DNA of 64,000 nucleotides, taken from contig NZ_WTZA01000001.1 of NCBI RefSeq assembly GCF_009827495.1, forward strand, positions 930,001 through 994,000, given 5' to 3'. This document shows, piece by piece, positions 55,132 through 63,443 of the stretch. The notes beneath the pieces were generated by a model. It was not told where the DNA came from, searched no databases, and saw only the letters and a list, made by a program, of their open reading frames with translations. Numbering within the stretch: the stretch's first letter is position 1; every line of letters begins with the position of its first letter. A program made the translations under genes and the position numbers. The stretch comes from Tsuneonella aeria (GTDB lineage Bacteria > Pseudomonadota > Alphaproteobacteria > Sphingomonadales > Sphingomonadaceae).

Positions 55132-56256
55132 TCACAGTGCCGTGGGCGTATCGCCTTCGAGCCTGTGCGTGCAGCCCAGCGCCGCCGGATCCTCTCCGTC
55201 ATGGAGGGCGGCCACACTCCGCCAGCCGATAGCGCGCAACCGTGCCGCGACCTGCGGATCGTGTCCCGGCGGCAGGTACAGCAAGTCTCCGCTAGGCGCC
55301 GCGTCCAACGCGTCGACCAGCGGATCGATATAGAGCGTAAAGCCGGTCGCGGCTTCATCACTGCCGCCGATGCGGTAGGTACCGCCCCTGCCCAGCGTGC
55401 CGCGGACGCCCTCGGCATAGAGCGTGAAACCGAACCATGACTGGTATTCGAACCCGTGCCGCTCCGTCGGGTCGAGCGTCAGGCGTGCACGATCGCCCAC
55501 GCGCGCCGCGATCTGGCGGAGGCCTTCGATGCGCGATTCCAACGCACCGCCGGCCGTCTCGCCCCCGATCGCGGCGAGCTTGCCGAGCGCTTCGTCGAAC
55601 GGGCCGGCCGCGTAGAGCAGCGGCAGGTATGCCTCGCCGCCCGCCTGCTTCAGCGCGCCGGCGTCCTTGGCATCAAGTTCCCGCCGCACGGCCTCGATCC
55701 GGTCCGCATCCAGCGGGAGCGCGCTTGCCGCCAGTGTATCGACGAGATCGGGCAGGGTGAAATCGACCGACACGCCCCGCGCGCCCGCCGCGGTCAGCGC
55801 CTCTATCGCGAGCGCGACCACCTCGCCGGCGGCCGCCGCGCTGTCACTGCCGATCAATTCGGCACCCAGTTGCAGACGCTGGCGCGCGGGGTCGAGCTGG
55901 TCGGCGGTGATCGTCGCCACTTCGCCCGCGTAGCAGAGGCGAAGCGGCCGCGCGGCGCCCTTCAGGCTGGTTGCCGCGATCCGCCCGATCTGCACCGTCA
56001 TGTCCGAACGCAAGGCCAGCGTGCGCAGGCTCGCGGGATCGACGAAGCGGAACATGCGCCGGGTGGCAACGCCGCTCATCCGCGTCGCGAGCGATTTTTC
56101 GAACTCGACGAGCGGAGGGATCACGCGCTCGTACCCATGCAAGTCCAGCGCATCCAGCGCCGCCCGCCGCGCCCGCGTGAGCGCGCGCGCGGCCACCGGC
56201 AGGCGGTCCTCCAGGCCCACGGGGAGCAGGTCGGCAGTGGGTTCGGTCATTGCCAT
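55132..56256 (-). CDS. hisZ: ATP phosphoribosyltransferase regulatory subunit HisZ
   Basis: A 374-residue histidyl-tRNA-synthetase-like protein that forms an allosteric complex with short HisG in histidine synthesis. The class II fold is seen in VIPPLVEFEKSL, TRRMFRFVDPASLRTLALRSDMTVQIGRIAA (motif 2) and GRGGTYRIG. HisG is not in the window. Several ATGs lie close together; 56256 has GAGG 7 bases ahead. It is 153 bp upstream of purA and may share its transcript. Confidence 0.88.
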   Translation of the reverse strand: MAMTEPTADLLPVGLEDRLPVAARALTRARRAALDALDLHGYERVIPPLVEFEKSLATRMSGVATRRMFRFVDPASLRTLALRSDMTVQIGRIAATSLKGAARPLRLCYAGEVATITADQLDPARQRLQLGAELIGSDSAAAAGEVVALAIEALTAAGARGVSVDFTLPDLVDTLAASALPLDADRIEAVRRELDAKDAGALKQAGGEAYLPLLYAAGPFDEALGKLAAIGGETAGGALESRIEGLRQIAARVGDRARLTLDPTERHGFEYQSWFGFTLYAEGVRGTLGRGGTYRIGGSDEAATGFTLYIDPLVDALDAAPSGDLLYLPPGHDPQVAARLRAIGWRSVAALHDGEDPAALGCTHRLEGDTPTAL

Positions 56257-56320
56257 CACGATGCCTCACGTTTCGTTCGCCTGGCTTGTGGAAGCGCAGC
56301 ACGAACGGAAGAAGGAGCGG

Positions 56321-57904
56321 TCAGAACTCCAGCGCCTTCACCAGCTTCACGCCCTGCAGCTGGCAGGCCTGGTCGACCACGTCCTTGGGGATAGACTGAT
56401 CGACGCTCAACAGCAGGACTGCCTCCCCGCCCGCATCCCGCCGGCCGAGGTGGAACGTGCCGATGTTGATCCCGCTTTCGCCCAACAATGTTCCGATCCG
56501 GCCGATGAAGCCGGGCGCATCCTCGTTGACGATGTAGAGCATGTGGCCGGCCAGCTCGGCCTCCACCCCGATACCGAAAATTTCCACCAGCCGCGGGTTT
56601 TCGTTGCCAAACAGAGTGCCTGAGACCGACCGATCGCCCTGGCTGGTGCCCACGGTGACGCGCAGCAGCGTGTTGAACGGCCCCTCCCGCTCGTGCCGGA
56701 TGGACCGTACGTCGAGACCGCGTTCCTTCGCGAGGTACGGCGCGTTCACCATGTTCACGGTGTCGGAGTATTGCTTCATCAACCCCGCCAGAACCGCGCC
56801 TTCGATCGGCTTGCCGTTGAGCGCGGCGGCCGCGCCTTCGCGCTCGATGCTGATCTGGGTCAGGTTGCCGTGGGCAAGTTGGCCAACCAGGCTGCCGAGA
56901 CTTTCTGCGAGCTTCATGTACGGGCGCAGCTTGGGCGCTTCCTCCGCGCTGAGGCTGGGCATGTTGAGCGCATTCGCAACCCCGCCGTTGACCAGGAAGT
57001 CGGCCATCTGCTCGGCCACCTGCAGCGCCACGTTGACCTGCGCCTCGGTCGTGCTGGCGCCGAGGTGCGGGGTACAGATGAAATTCCTCGTGCCGAAAAG
57101 CGGCGAATCGGTTGCAGGCTCCGTCGCGAACACGTCCAGCGCGGCGCCCGCGATGTGGCCGCTTTCCAGCCCGTCCTTCAGCGCCGCCTCGTCGATCAGA
57201 CCGCCGCGCGCGCAGTTGACGATACGCACGCCCGGCTTGGTCTTCTCAAGCCGCTCGCGGGAGAGGATGTTGCGCGTCTGATCGGTGAGCGGGGTGTGCA
57301 GCGTGATGAAATCCGCCCGGGTGAGCAGGGTTTCGAGATCCGCCTTCTCGACGCCCATCTCGACCGCGCGCTCCTCCGTCAGGAATGGATCGTAGGCGAC
57401 GACCTTCATGCGCAGGCCGAGCGCGCGGCTCGCGACGATGGAGCCGATGTTGCCCGCGCCGATCAGGCCCAGGGTCTTGCCGGTTACCTCGACACCCATG
57501 AAGCCGTTCTTGGGCCATTCGCCCGCCTGGGTCTGCGCGTTCGCCTCCGGTATCTGGCGAGCGAGCGCGAACATCAGCGCGATGGCGTGCTCGGCAGTGG
57601 TGATCGAGTTGCCGAACGGGGTGTTCATTACCACGACGCCGCGCGCGCTGGCATAGGGTATGTCGACGTTGTCCACTCCGATGCCCGCGCGACCGACAAC
57701 CTTGAGATTGGTCGCGGCATCGAGCACCGCCTTTGTCACCTTGGTCGAGCTTCTGATAGCAAGGCCGTCGTATTCACCGATCCGGGCGATGAGCTGTTCC
57801 GGCGTCTCGCCCGTAATCACGTCGACGTCGCAGCCGCGTTCCTCGAAAATGCGCGCGGCGTTGGGATCCATCTTGTCGGAGATGAGAACTTTGGGCTTGG
57901 TCAT
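56321..57904 (-). CDS. serA: D-3-phosphoglycerate dehydrogenase
   Basis: A 527-residue long-form PGDH, the first step of serine synthesis. The NAD-binding domain shows LGLIGAGNIGSIVASRALGLRMKV, RADFITLHTPLTDQT, INCARGGLID-type (VNCARGGLIDE) and the HLGAS catalytic His. An ASB domain (about 320-450) and a C-terminal ACT domain (about 455-527: MLYIVNEDAPGFIGRIGTLLGESGINIGTFHLGR) follow; ACT usually mediates serine feedback. It follows serC on the same strand after 96 bp. Confidence 0.95.
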   Translation of the reverse strand: MTKPKVLISDKMDPNAARIFEERGCDVDVITGETPEQLIARIGEYDGLAIRSSTKVTKAVLDAATNLKVVGRAGIGVDNVDIPYASARGVVVMNTPFGNSITTAEHAIALMFALARQIPEANAQTQAGEWPKNGFMGVEVTGKTLGLIGAGNIGSIVASRALGLRMKVVAYDPFLTEERAVEMGVEKADLETLLTRADFITLHTPLTDQTRNILSRERLEKTKPGVRIVNCARGGLIDEAALKDGLESGHIAGAALDVFATEPATDSPLFGTRNFICTPHLGASTTEAQVNVALQVAEQMADFLVNGGVANALNMPSLSAEEAPKLRPYMKLAESLGSLVGQLAHGNLTQISIEREGAAAALNGKPIEGAVLAGLMKQYSDTVNMVNAPYLAKERGLDVRSIRHEREGPFNTLLRVTVGTSQGDRSVSGTLFGNENPRLVEIFGIGVEAELAGHMLYIVNEDAPGFIGRIGTLLGESGINIGTFHLGRRDAGGEAVLLLSVDQSIPKDVVDQACQLQGVKLVKALEF

Positions 57905-57915
57905 TGGTCTTTCCT

Positions 57916-57942
57916 CGTCATCCGGCGATGAGCCGGGATCAC
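57916..57942. repeat. REP-like palindrome between serC and serA
   Basis: CGTCATCCGGCGATGAGCC (57916-57934) followed by GGGATCAC resembles the GTCATCCCGGC-loop-GCCGGGATC palindromes that recur in sphingomonad intergenic gaps (from memory). One arm has a base bulge. Only this copy is seen here. Confidence 0.35.
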
Positions 57943-58000
57943 CTCGATCGGGGGAGGCGGGTGATATGGAGTGGCCCCGGTTTCTGCCGGGAGCCAAATT

Positions 58001-59131
58001 TCAGGCGCGGGCCGCTGCGTAGGCCCAGTCGAGCCAGGGGCCGAGCGCCTCGATATCGGCGGTGTCAACGGTCGCTCCGCACCAGATGCGCAGGCCCGCA
58101 GGGGCATCGCGGTACCCGGCCACGTCATAGGCCGCGTCCTGCTCTTCCAGCAGCTTGGCCATGGCCTTTACCATCGCGTCGTCGGCCCCCTCCAACGTAA
58201 GGCAGACGCTGGTGTTCGATCGGACCGCGGGATCCCGGGCCAGATGGCCGAGCCAGTCGCGATCCTGCACGATCCGGTCGAGCGCGGCGGCATTCGCGTC
58301 CGCGCGGGCCTTCATCGCGGTCAGCCCACCCAGGGACTTGCCCCATTCCAACGCGAAAATCGCGTCCTCGACCGCCAGCATGGAGGGGGTGTTGATCGTC
58401 TCGCCCTTGAACACGCCTTCGGCGAGCTTGCCCTTGCTTACCAGGCGGAACACCTTGGGCAGCGGCCAAGGAGGGGTGTGAGACTCCAGCCGCTCGACCG
58501 CACGAGGGCCAAGGATCAGTACGCCGTGCGCGCCCTCTCCGCCCAGCACCTTCTGCCAGCTGAAGGTGAGCACATCGACCTTGTCCCAGGGAATGTCCTG
58601 CGCGAACACCGCGCTGGTGGCATCCGCGATAGACAGGCCTTCGCGGTCGTCGGCGATCCAGTCCCCGTCCGGCACGCGGACGCCGCTGGTGGTCCCGTTC
58701 CAGGTGAAGATCACGTCGTTTGACCAGTCTACCTGACCAAGGTCGGGCAACTCGCCATAGCCAGCACGGATAACGGTGGGATCGATCTTGAGCTGCTTGA
58801 CCGCGTCGGTCACCCAGCCTTCGCCGAAGCTTTCCCAGGCCAGCGTCGTGACGGGCCGGGCGCCGAGCATGGTCCACATCGCCATCTCGACCGCGCCGGT
58901 ATCGGACCCGGGAACGATGCCGATCCGATGCGTATCGGGCACCTCCAGCACCTCGCGCATCAGGTCGATACACAGGGCGAGACGCGCCTTGCCGAGCTTC
59001 GAGCGATGCGAGCGCCCGAGCGATTGCGTCGCCAGCTTGTCGGGGGACCAGCCCGGCGGCTTGGCGCAGGGACCGGAAGAGAACCAGGGGCGCGCCGGTT
59101 TGATCGCCGGCGGCGGCGGGGTATCAGTCAT
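58001..59131 (-). CDS. serC: Phosphoserine aminotransferase
   Basis: A 376-residue PLP enzyme making 3-phosphoserine (and 4-phosphohydroxythreonine for vitamin B6, linking it to pdxA). Features are RPWFSSGPCAKPPGW, LGRSHRSKLGKARL, the PLP Lys in TFSWQKVLGGEGAHGVLILG, and FKGETINTPSML. It is of the longer, alphaproteobacterial type. The ATG at 59131 lies 5 bases after a Shine-Dalgarno that can pair with an upstream CTCTC (see regulatory entry). serA follows, so this is a serine operon. Confidence 0.93.
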   Translation of the reverse strand: MTDTPPPPAIKPARPWFSSGPCAKPPGWSPDKLATQSLGRSHRSKLGKARLALCIDLMREVLEVPDTHRIGIVPGSDTGAVEMAMWTMLGARPVTTLAWESFGEGWVTDAVKQLKIDPTVIRAGYGELPDLGQVDWSNDVIFTWNGTTSGVRVPDGDWIADDREGLSIADATSAVFAQDIPWDKVDVLTFSWQKVLGGEGAHGVLILGPRAVERLESHTPPWPLPKVFRLVSKGKLAEGVFKGETINTPSMLAVEDAIFALEWGKSLGGLTAMKARADANAAALDRIVQDRDWLGHLARDPAVRSNTSVCLTLEGADDAMVKAMAKLLEEQDAAYDVAGYRDAPAGLRIWCGATVDTADIEALGPWLDWAYAAARA

Positions 59132-59136
59132 GTAGT

Positions 59137-59152
59137 CTCTCCTTGCAGAGAG
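59137..59152 (-). promoter_or_regulatory. serC leader hairpin sequestering the Shine-Dalgarno
   Basis: On the minus strand, CTCTC (59152-59148), TGCAAG loop, and GAGAG (59141-59137) pair perfectly, hiding the GGAGAG just before ATG 59131. The alphaproteobacterial serC RNA motif of Rfam sits at this place in front of serC; assignment to it is from memory and unverified. Confidence 0.5.
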
Positions 59153-59195
59153 CACGCGCGGCGTTGGGACCGCGTGGCCCGCCGGCCGCACTAAT

Positions 59196-59224
59196 GTTGC
59201 GTGCTGCCGAGTCAAGCACGCAAC
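59196..59224. promoter_or_regulatory. Perfect 10-bp inverted repeat upstream of serC
   Basis: GTTGCGTGCT (59196-59205) and AGCACGCAAC (59215-59224) flank 9 bases that contain a GANTC site (GAGTC 59209-59213) and, on the minus strand, the -35-like TTGACT. The arms suggest an operator or RNA hairpin. No convincing -10 was found. Confidence 0.5.
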
Positions 59225-59306
59225 GGCGTTATAGGACGAGTCGACTTGCTTTGCGCCCGGCCTCACTCTCGCCAAACCCAGTATTGCGCTCTAAGGCCCC
59301 CGGCGA

Positions 59307-60461
59307 ATGGACCTTTCCGCGCTCAAGATCGCCCTGTTCAGCGGCAACTATAACATGGTGCGCGACGGCGCGAACCAGGCGCTGAATCGCCTGGTGGAAT
59401 ACCTGCTGCGCAAGGGTGCCGCCGTCCGCGTCTATTCGCCGACGATCGCGGAGCCGGCCTTTCCCCCGGCGGGTGACGTGGTGCCCGTCCCCGCCGTGCC
59501 GATTCCCGGGCGCAGCGAATATCGCGTGCCGCTGGGCCTCAACGCCGGGGCGCGCGCCGATCTGGAGGCGTTTGCGCCCAACGTGGTCCACGTCTCCTCG
59601 CCCGATTTCACCGCACGCGCCGCCCTGCGCTGGGCGCGGGCGCACGGCGTTCCGGTGCTCGCCAGCGTGCACACCCGGTTCGAGACGTATCCACGATACT
59701 ATGGTCTGGGCTTCCTTGAACCGGCGCTGGAAGGATGGCTCCGCCGTTTCTATCGCCGATGCGATGCCCTGGTCGCCCCGTCGCCCAGCATGGTCGAGGT
59801 TCTGCGCCAGCAAGGCATGGGCCGCGACATATCGATCTGGTCGCGCGGGGTGGACCGCACGATCTTCGATCCGGGCCGCCGCGATGAAGCGTGGCGGCGC
59901 GCGCTCGGCTTCGCGGACGGCGACGTGGCCATCACATTCCTCGGTCGGCTGGTGATGGAAAAGGGGCTGGACGTGTTCGCCGACACGTTGCGCGTGCTGC
60001 GTGGCCGCGGCGTGCCGCACAAAGTGCTGGTCATCGGCGAAGGCCCCGCGCGCAAGTGGTTCGAGGACAACCTCGACGGGGCGTGCTTCGTCGGCTTCCG
60101 ACAGGGCGCGGAGCTCGGCCGGGCACTCGCCAGCAGCGACGTGTTTTTCAACCCTTCGATCACCGAGACATTCGGCAACGTCACGCTGGAAGCGATGGCG
60201 AGCGGACTGCCGGTCGTGGCCGCCGGGGCGACCGGGAGCACCAGCCTGGTGCGCGACGGGGAGACCGGCACGCTGGTCGCGCCCGAAGACGGCGCGGTCG
60301 ACGCCTTTGCCGACGCGCTCGAACGCTATGTCCGCGATCCCGCGCTGCGCCAGGCCCACGGCGTGGCGGGCGAGCGACGCAGTCGCGACTTCGCGTGGGA
60401 CGCGATCAACCAGGCCGTGGCGGACGTGTACCTGCGGCTTGTTGCCGCCCGCGCCGGCTGA
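59307..60461 (+). CDS. Glycosyltransferase family 4 protein
   Basis: A 384-residue GT-B enzyme. The N-terminal domain begins IALFSGNYNMVRDGANQALNRLVEYLL; the donor-binding C-terminal domain has ITFLGRLVMEKGLDVFAD, VLVIGEGPARKWFEDNL, and the ESITETFGNVTLEAMASGLPVV segment typical of family 4. The substrate is unknown; similar proteins add mannose or glucuronate to lipids. It lies 175 bp from divergent serC; it has no clear Shine-Dalgarno. Confidence 0.88.
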   Translation: MDLSALKIALFSGNYNMVRDGANQALNRLVEYLLRKGAAVRVYSPTIAEPAFPPAGDVVPVPAVPIPGRSEYRVPLGLNAGARADLEAFAPNVVHVSSPDFTARAALRWARAHGVPVLASVHTRFETYPRYYGLGFLEPALEGWLRRFYRRCDALVAPSPSMVEVLRQQGMGRDISIWSRGVDRTIFDPGRRDEAWRRALGFADGDVAITFLGRLVMEKGLDVFADTLRVLRGRGVPHKVLVIGEGPARKWFEDNLDGACFVGFRQGAELGRALASSDVFFNPSITETFGNVTLEAMASGLPVVAAGATGSTSLVRDGETGTLVAPEDGAVDAFADALERYVRDPALRQAHGVAGERRSRDFAWDAINQAVADVYLRLVAARAG

Positions 60462-60953
60462 TCAGCGCAGCACGCCGGCCCCCCGCATGCGACGGGCGTA
60501 GATCCACTGCAGGACCACCGCGCCGATGATGACGAACGGCATCACCTTGTTCATCGTGCCGGCTTCCATCGCCGGCGGCAGGTCGATCGTCGCCTGGTAA
60601 ATGAAGCTCAGCACCGCGCCCGCGAGCGACACGAGGAACGCGGTCGCCGCATGGCGCGACCGGGCGAGGAGCAGGATCGATCCGAGGATCGAACCCCAGA
60701 CGCCGATCGCCCACAACGCGCTCGCCCAGGCAGGGAAACTGTCGAAGAACGCGGTCATCTCCGCCGCGCTCATGCCCATCTGGTCAGAGATCGAGGCGAA
60801 ATAATCCGGGTTTCGCGTCTGCGTCATGACGTAGTCGTACCCGCCGAACGCATTCCACAGCAGGCTGATCAGGCCGACCGCCCAGAGGTGCCATGGTGCC
60901 GATGCGGGGTCAGTAGGCAGCGGGGCGGCGCCCCCCGTCGAAACGTCATCCAT
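60462..60953 (-). CDS. Integral membrane protein, unknown function
   Basis: A 163-residue protein with four predicted membrane helices (about 23-40, 78-98, 103-123, 136-152: LWAVGLISLLWNAFGGYDYV, ALWAIGVWGSILGSILLLA, TAFLVSLAGAVLSFIYQ, VMPFVIIGAVVLQWIYA). The loop between 1 and 2 carries TQTRNPDYFASISDQMGMSAAEM, a pattern recurring in small sphingomonad membrane proteins. No function is assigned. Its stop directly adjoins the glycosyltransferase stop (TGATCA). Confidence 0.7.
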   Translation of the reverse strand: MDDVSTGGAAPLPTDPASAPWHLWAVGLISLLWNAFGGYDYVMTQTRNPDYFASISDQMGMSAAEMTAFFDSFPAWASALWAIGVWGSILGSILLLARSRHAATAFLVSLAGAVLSFIYQATIDLPPAMEAGTMNKVMPFVIIGAVVLQWIYARRMRGAGVLR

Positions 60954-61036
60954 CACGCGATCTCCCCCAAACGTGTCGCGACCACGCGGCGACGATTACC
61001 ACCGTCGCCGCGTCGTCGCCAGAGATCACGAGAGGA

Positions 61037-61357
61037 TCATGCCGCCTGCCAGGCGAATGCCAGCGGCGCTTCCCGGAAGGCGAACCGGTCGAGGTGCCGG
61101 GCTACGGCGTCCTCGAGCGCCGCAAGCTGGCCGGGCACGCTTGCATCGATGCGGCACTCCAGATCGGTGTCATGCGCGATCAGCGTGACAGTGGCATCAC
61201 CCGCCCAACTCGAACCGCGGGCATCGCGCGGGAACACGATGGTGCCGCGCGATGCGTCGAACGTGACGGCAAGGTTGTGCTCCCAGTGCTTGCACAGCTG
61301 CTGCAGATAGCGCGAGGCGCTTTGCGTCGGCACGCGCGCCGTGGCTGACGCGCTCAC
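61037..61357 (-). CDS. DUF2218 family protein
   Basis: A 106-residue protein of the DUF2218 family: ATARVPTQSASRYLQQLCKHWEHNL, then FDASRGTIVFPRD and CRIDASVPGQLAALEDAVARHLDRFAFRE. Structure-based function is unknown; it often neighbours PadR or iron-related genes. The GTG start overlaps the PadR stop (GTGA), making the two a coupled pair. Confidence 0.82.
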   Translation of the reverse strand: MSASATARVPTQSASRYLQQLCKHWEHNLAVTFDASRGTIVFPRDARGSSWAGDATVTLIAHDTDLECRIDASVPGQLAALEDAVARHLDRFAFREAPLAFAWQAA

Positions 61358-62010
61358 AGCCGCTCGATTCGCCGGGCCATCTCGTCGATCATGTCGACGA
61401 TGCCGTCCAGCGCCTCCTGGTCGAGCGCCCCGTTGCGGACCTTGTTCTTGAGCACCTGGGCGAGGTTCCCCATGGCTCGCATCAGATGCGGCGAACGGCC
61501 CTGCGATTGGCGGTCGCCGTGTTCCTCCAGGCGTTCGAACAGGGCGGAAATCTCGTCGGCCTTGTCGGCGAGTTCGGCCTGTCCCTGCGCGGTTGCGATG
61601 AACGGCTTACGGGCGGAGCTGTCGTCGGCCTTCTCCTCGATCGCGCCCTCGTCGGCCAGCAATTGCAGCGTAGGATAGACCGCGCCCGGGCTAGGGGCGT
61701 AATGTCCGTCGGTCAGTTCCTCGATCGCCTTGATCAGCTCGTAACCGTGCCGCGGCTCGTCGGCGATCAGCTTCAGCAGCGCAAGCCGCAGTTCGCCCTG
61801 CCCGAACATCCGCCCCCGCCGGCGACGGTGTCCCTCGCCATTACCGAAGGGTCCGCCGGGACCAAAAGGGCCGCGCGGGCCGAAGGGGCCATCAGGGCCG
61901 AATGGACCGTCGGGTCCGAAGGTACCGCCCCATTTGCGCCCCGCCATTCGCGCCATCGCCGCCATCTTCATCGCCTTGCGCATATCGCGCCGTGAAAAGT
62001 CGTTGTGCAT
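61354..62010 (-). CDS. PadR-family regulator with collagen-like repeats
   Basis: A 218-residue regulator. The N-terminal 60 residues hold five GPFGP-type repeats (GPDGPFGPDGPFGPRGP, residues about 31-58), followed by a basic RRRRGR. The PadR winged helix (about 70-145: ELRLALLKLIADEPRHGYELIKAIEE, SPGAVYPTLQLLADEGAIEEKAD) and a C-terminal dimer helix (EHGDRQSQGRS to ARRIERL) follow. It probably represses itself and the coupled DUF2218 gene through the direct repeats upstream. Confidence 0.85.
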   Translation of the reverse strand: MHNDFSRRDMRKAMKMAAMARMAGRKWGGTFGPDGPFGPDGPFGPRGPFGPGGPFGNGEGHRRRRGRMFGQGELRLALLKLIADEPRHGYELIKAIEELTDGHYAPSPGAVYPTLQLLADEGAIEEKADDSSARKPFIATAQGQAELADKADEISALFERLEEHGDRQSQGRSPHLMRAMGNLAQVLKNKVRNGALDQEALDGIVDMIDEMARRIERL

Positions 62011-62029
62011 CTTTCAGTCACCCGATTAC

Positions 62030-62073
62030 GTTCTCGATAGGTCACGATATATCTTAGAAGCGCACTCTTTCAA
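62030..62073 (-). promoter_or_regulatory. PadR promoter with tandem direct-repeat operator
   Basis: Minus-strand TTGAAA (62073-62068) and TATATC (62051-62046) are 16 bp apart. The -10 and downstream DNA hold two adjacent 10-bp direct repeats, GTTCTCGATA and GGTCACGATA on the plus strand (62030-62039 and 62040-62049), 8 of 10 identical, one helical turn apart, fitting a dimer-pair operator. Confidence 0.5.
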
Positions 62074-62117
62074 GGGAGGCATCGCAAATTTGCGACCTTC
62101 CGCCTATCTTGCCGCCA

Positions 62118-63443
62118 ATGGCAGACCTGTTTCCTGAAACCGTGCCGGACGGCGCCTCCACGTGCAGCATGCCGCGCGCGGATGCGCCGCTTGCCGACCG
62201 GCTCCGCCCCGGCTCGCTCGACGAGATCGTTGGCCAAGAGCACCTGACCGGCCCGGACGGCGCCATCGGGCGCATGGTCGCGGCGGGCCGTCTCTCCAGC
62301 ATGATCCTGTGGGGTCCGCCCGGAACCGGCAAGACGAGCACCGCGCGGCTCCTGGCCGATGCCGTGGGCATGCGCTTCGTGGCCATCAGCGCGGTGTTTT
62401 CCGGGGTAGCCGATCTCAAGAAAGTCTTCGCGGAAGCCGACAAGGCGGCCGAGGCGGGGCAGCGCACCCTGCTGTTCGTGGACGAAATCCACCGCTTCAA
62501 CCGCGCCCAGCAGGATGGTTTCCTCCCCTTCGTGGAACGCGGTACGGTGACGTTGGTCGGCGCCACGACCGAGAACCCCAGTTTCGAACTGAACGCGGCG
62601 CTGCTCAGCCGGGCGCAAGTGCTGATCCTGCGGCGGCTGGATGCCGACGCGCTCGGCCGCCTGCTCGCGCGGGCCGAGTCGCTGGAAGGCCCTCTGCCGC
62701 TTACTGCGGATGCGCGCGAGGCGCTGATCGCCAGCGCCGACGGCGACGGACGGTTCCTCCTCAACCAGGCGGAAACGCTCTACGCAGCGGACATCGCCCA
62801 ACCGCTTTCCCCGACCGAGCTCGGCCAGTTCCTGCAGCGCCGCGTGGCGGTGTACGACAAGGACCGCGAGGGACACTACAACCTGATTTCCGCCTGGCAC
62901 AAAAGCCTGCGGGGGTCGGACCCTGACGCCGCGCTCTATTACCTGGCACGCATGCTGGTGGCAGGGGAGGAGCCGCTTTTCGTGCTGCGCCGGCTGGTGC
63001 GTGCCGCAGTAGAGGATATCGGCCTCGCCGACCCGCAGGCGCTGGTCCAGTGCCTCGCCGCCAAGGACACGTACGACTTCCTCGGCAGCCCGGAAGGCGA
63101 ACTCGCGATCGTGCAGGCGTGCCTCTACTGCGCCACCGCGCCCAAGAGCAACGCGGTCTACAAGGCGCAGAAGGCCGCCTGGCGCAGCGCGAAGGAAACG
63201 GGCAGCCTGATGCCGCCCGCGCATATCCTCAACGCCCCGACGAAGCTGATGAAGGACGCAGGCTACGGCAAGGGCTACGCCTACGACCACGATGCTGCCG
63301 AGGGGTTCTCCGGCGCCGATTACTGGCCGGAGGAACTCGGCCGCCAGACCTACTACGACCCGCCCGATCGCGGCTTCGAGCGCGAGGTGCGCAAGCGACT
63401 GGATTACTGGGCTCGGTTGCGGGCGGAGCGGCCAGCCGGGTGA
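62118..63443 (+). CDS. rarA: Replication-associated recombination protein A (MgsA/RarA)
   Basis: A 441-residue AAA+ ATPase of the clamp-loader type acting at stalled forks. RPGSLDEIVGQEHLTG, Walker A LWGPPGTGKTSTARLL, Walker B LLFVDEIHRFNRAQQDGFLPFVERG and sensor 1 VGATTENPSFE are intact. The C-terminal tetramerisation domain starts about residue 245 (HYNLISAWHKSLRGSDPDAALYYLARML). ATG 62118 (MADLFPE) is preferred to a TTG at 62109. Confidence 0.94.
   Translation: MADLFPETVPDGASTCSMPRADAPLADRLRPGSLDEIVGQEHLTGPDGAIGRMVAAGRLSSMILWGPPGTGKTSTARLLADAVGMRFVAISAVFSGVADLKKVFAEADKAAEAGQRTLLFVDEIHRFNRAQQDGFLPFVERGTVTLVGATTENPSFELNAALLSRAQVLILRRLDADALGRLLARAESLEGPLPLTADAREALIASADGDGRFLLNQAETLYAADIAQPLSPTELGQFLQRRVAVYDKDREGHYNLISAWHKSLRGSDPDAALYYLARMLVAGEEPLFVLRRLVRAAVEDIGLADPQALVQCLAAKDTYDFLGSPEGELAIVQACLYCATAPKSNAVYKAQKAAWRSAKETGSLMPPAHILNAPTKLMKDAGYGKGYAYDHDAAEGFSGADYWPEELGRQTYYDPPDRGFEREVRKRLDYWARLRAERPAG

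Noticed and set aside
53641..55440. Open frame of 599 codons antisense to purA and part of hisZ
   Set aside because: No domain; both opposing genes are certain.
61830..61930. Tandem repeats that could suggest a CRISPR array
   Set aside because: They encode the GPFGP units in frame within PadR and have no spacers.
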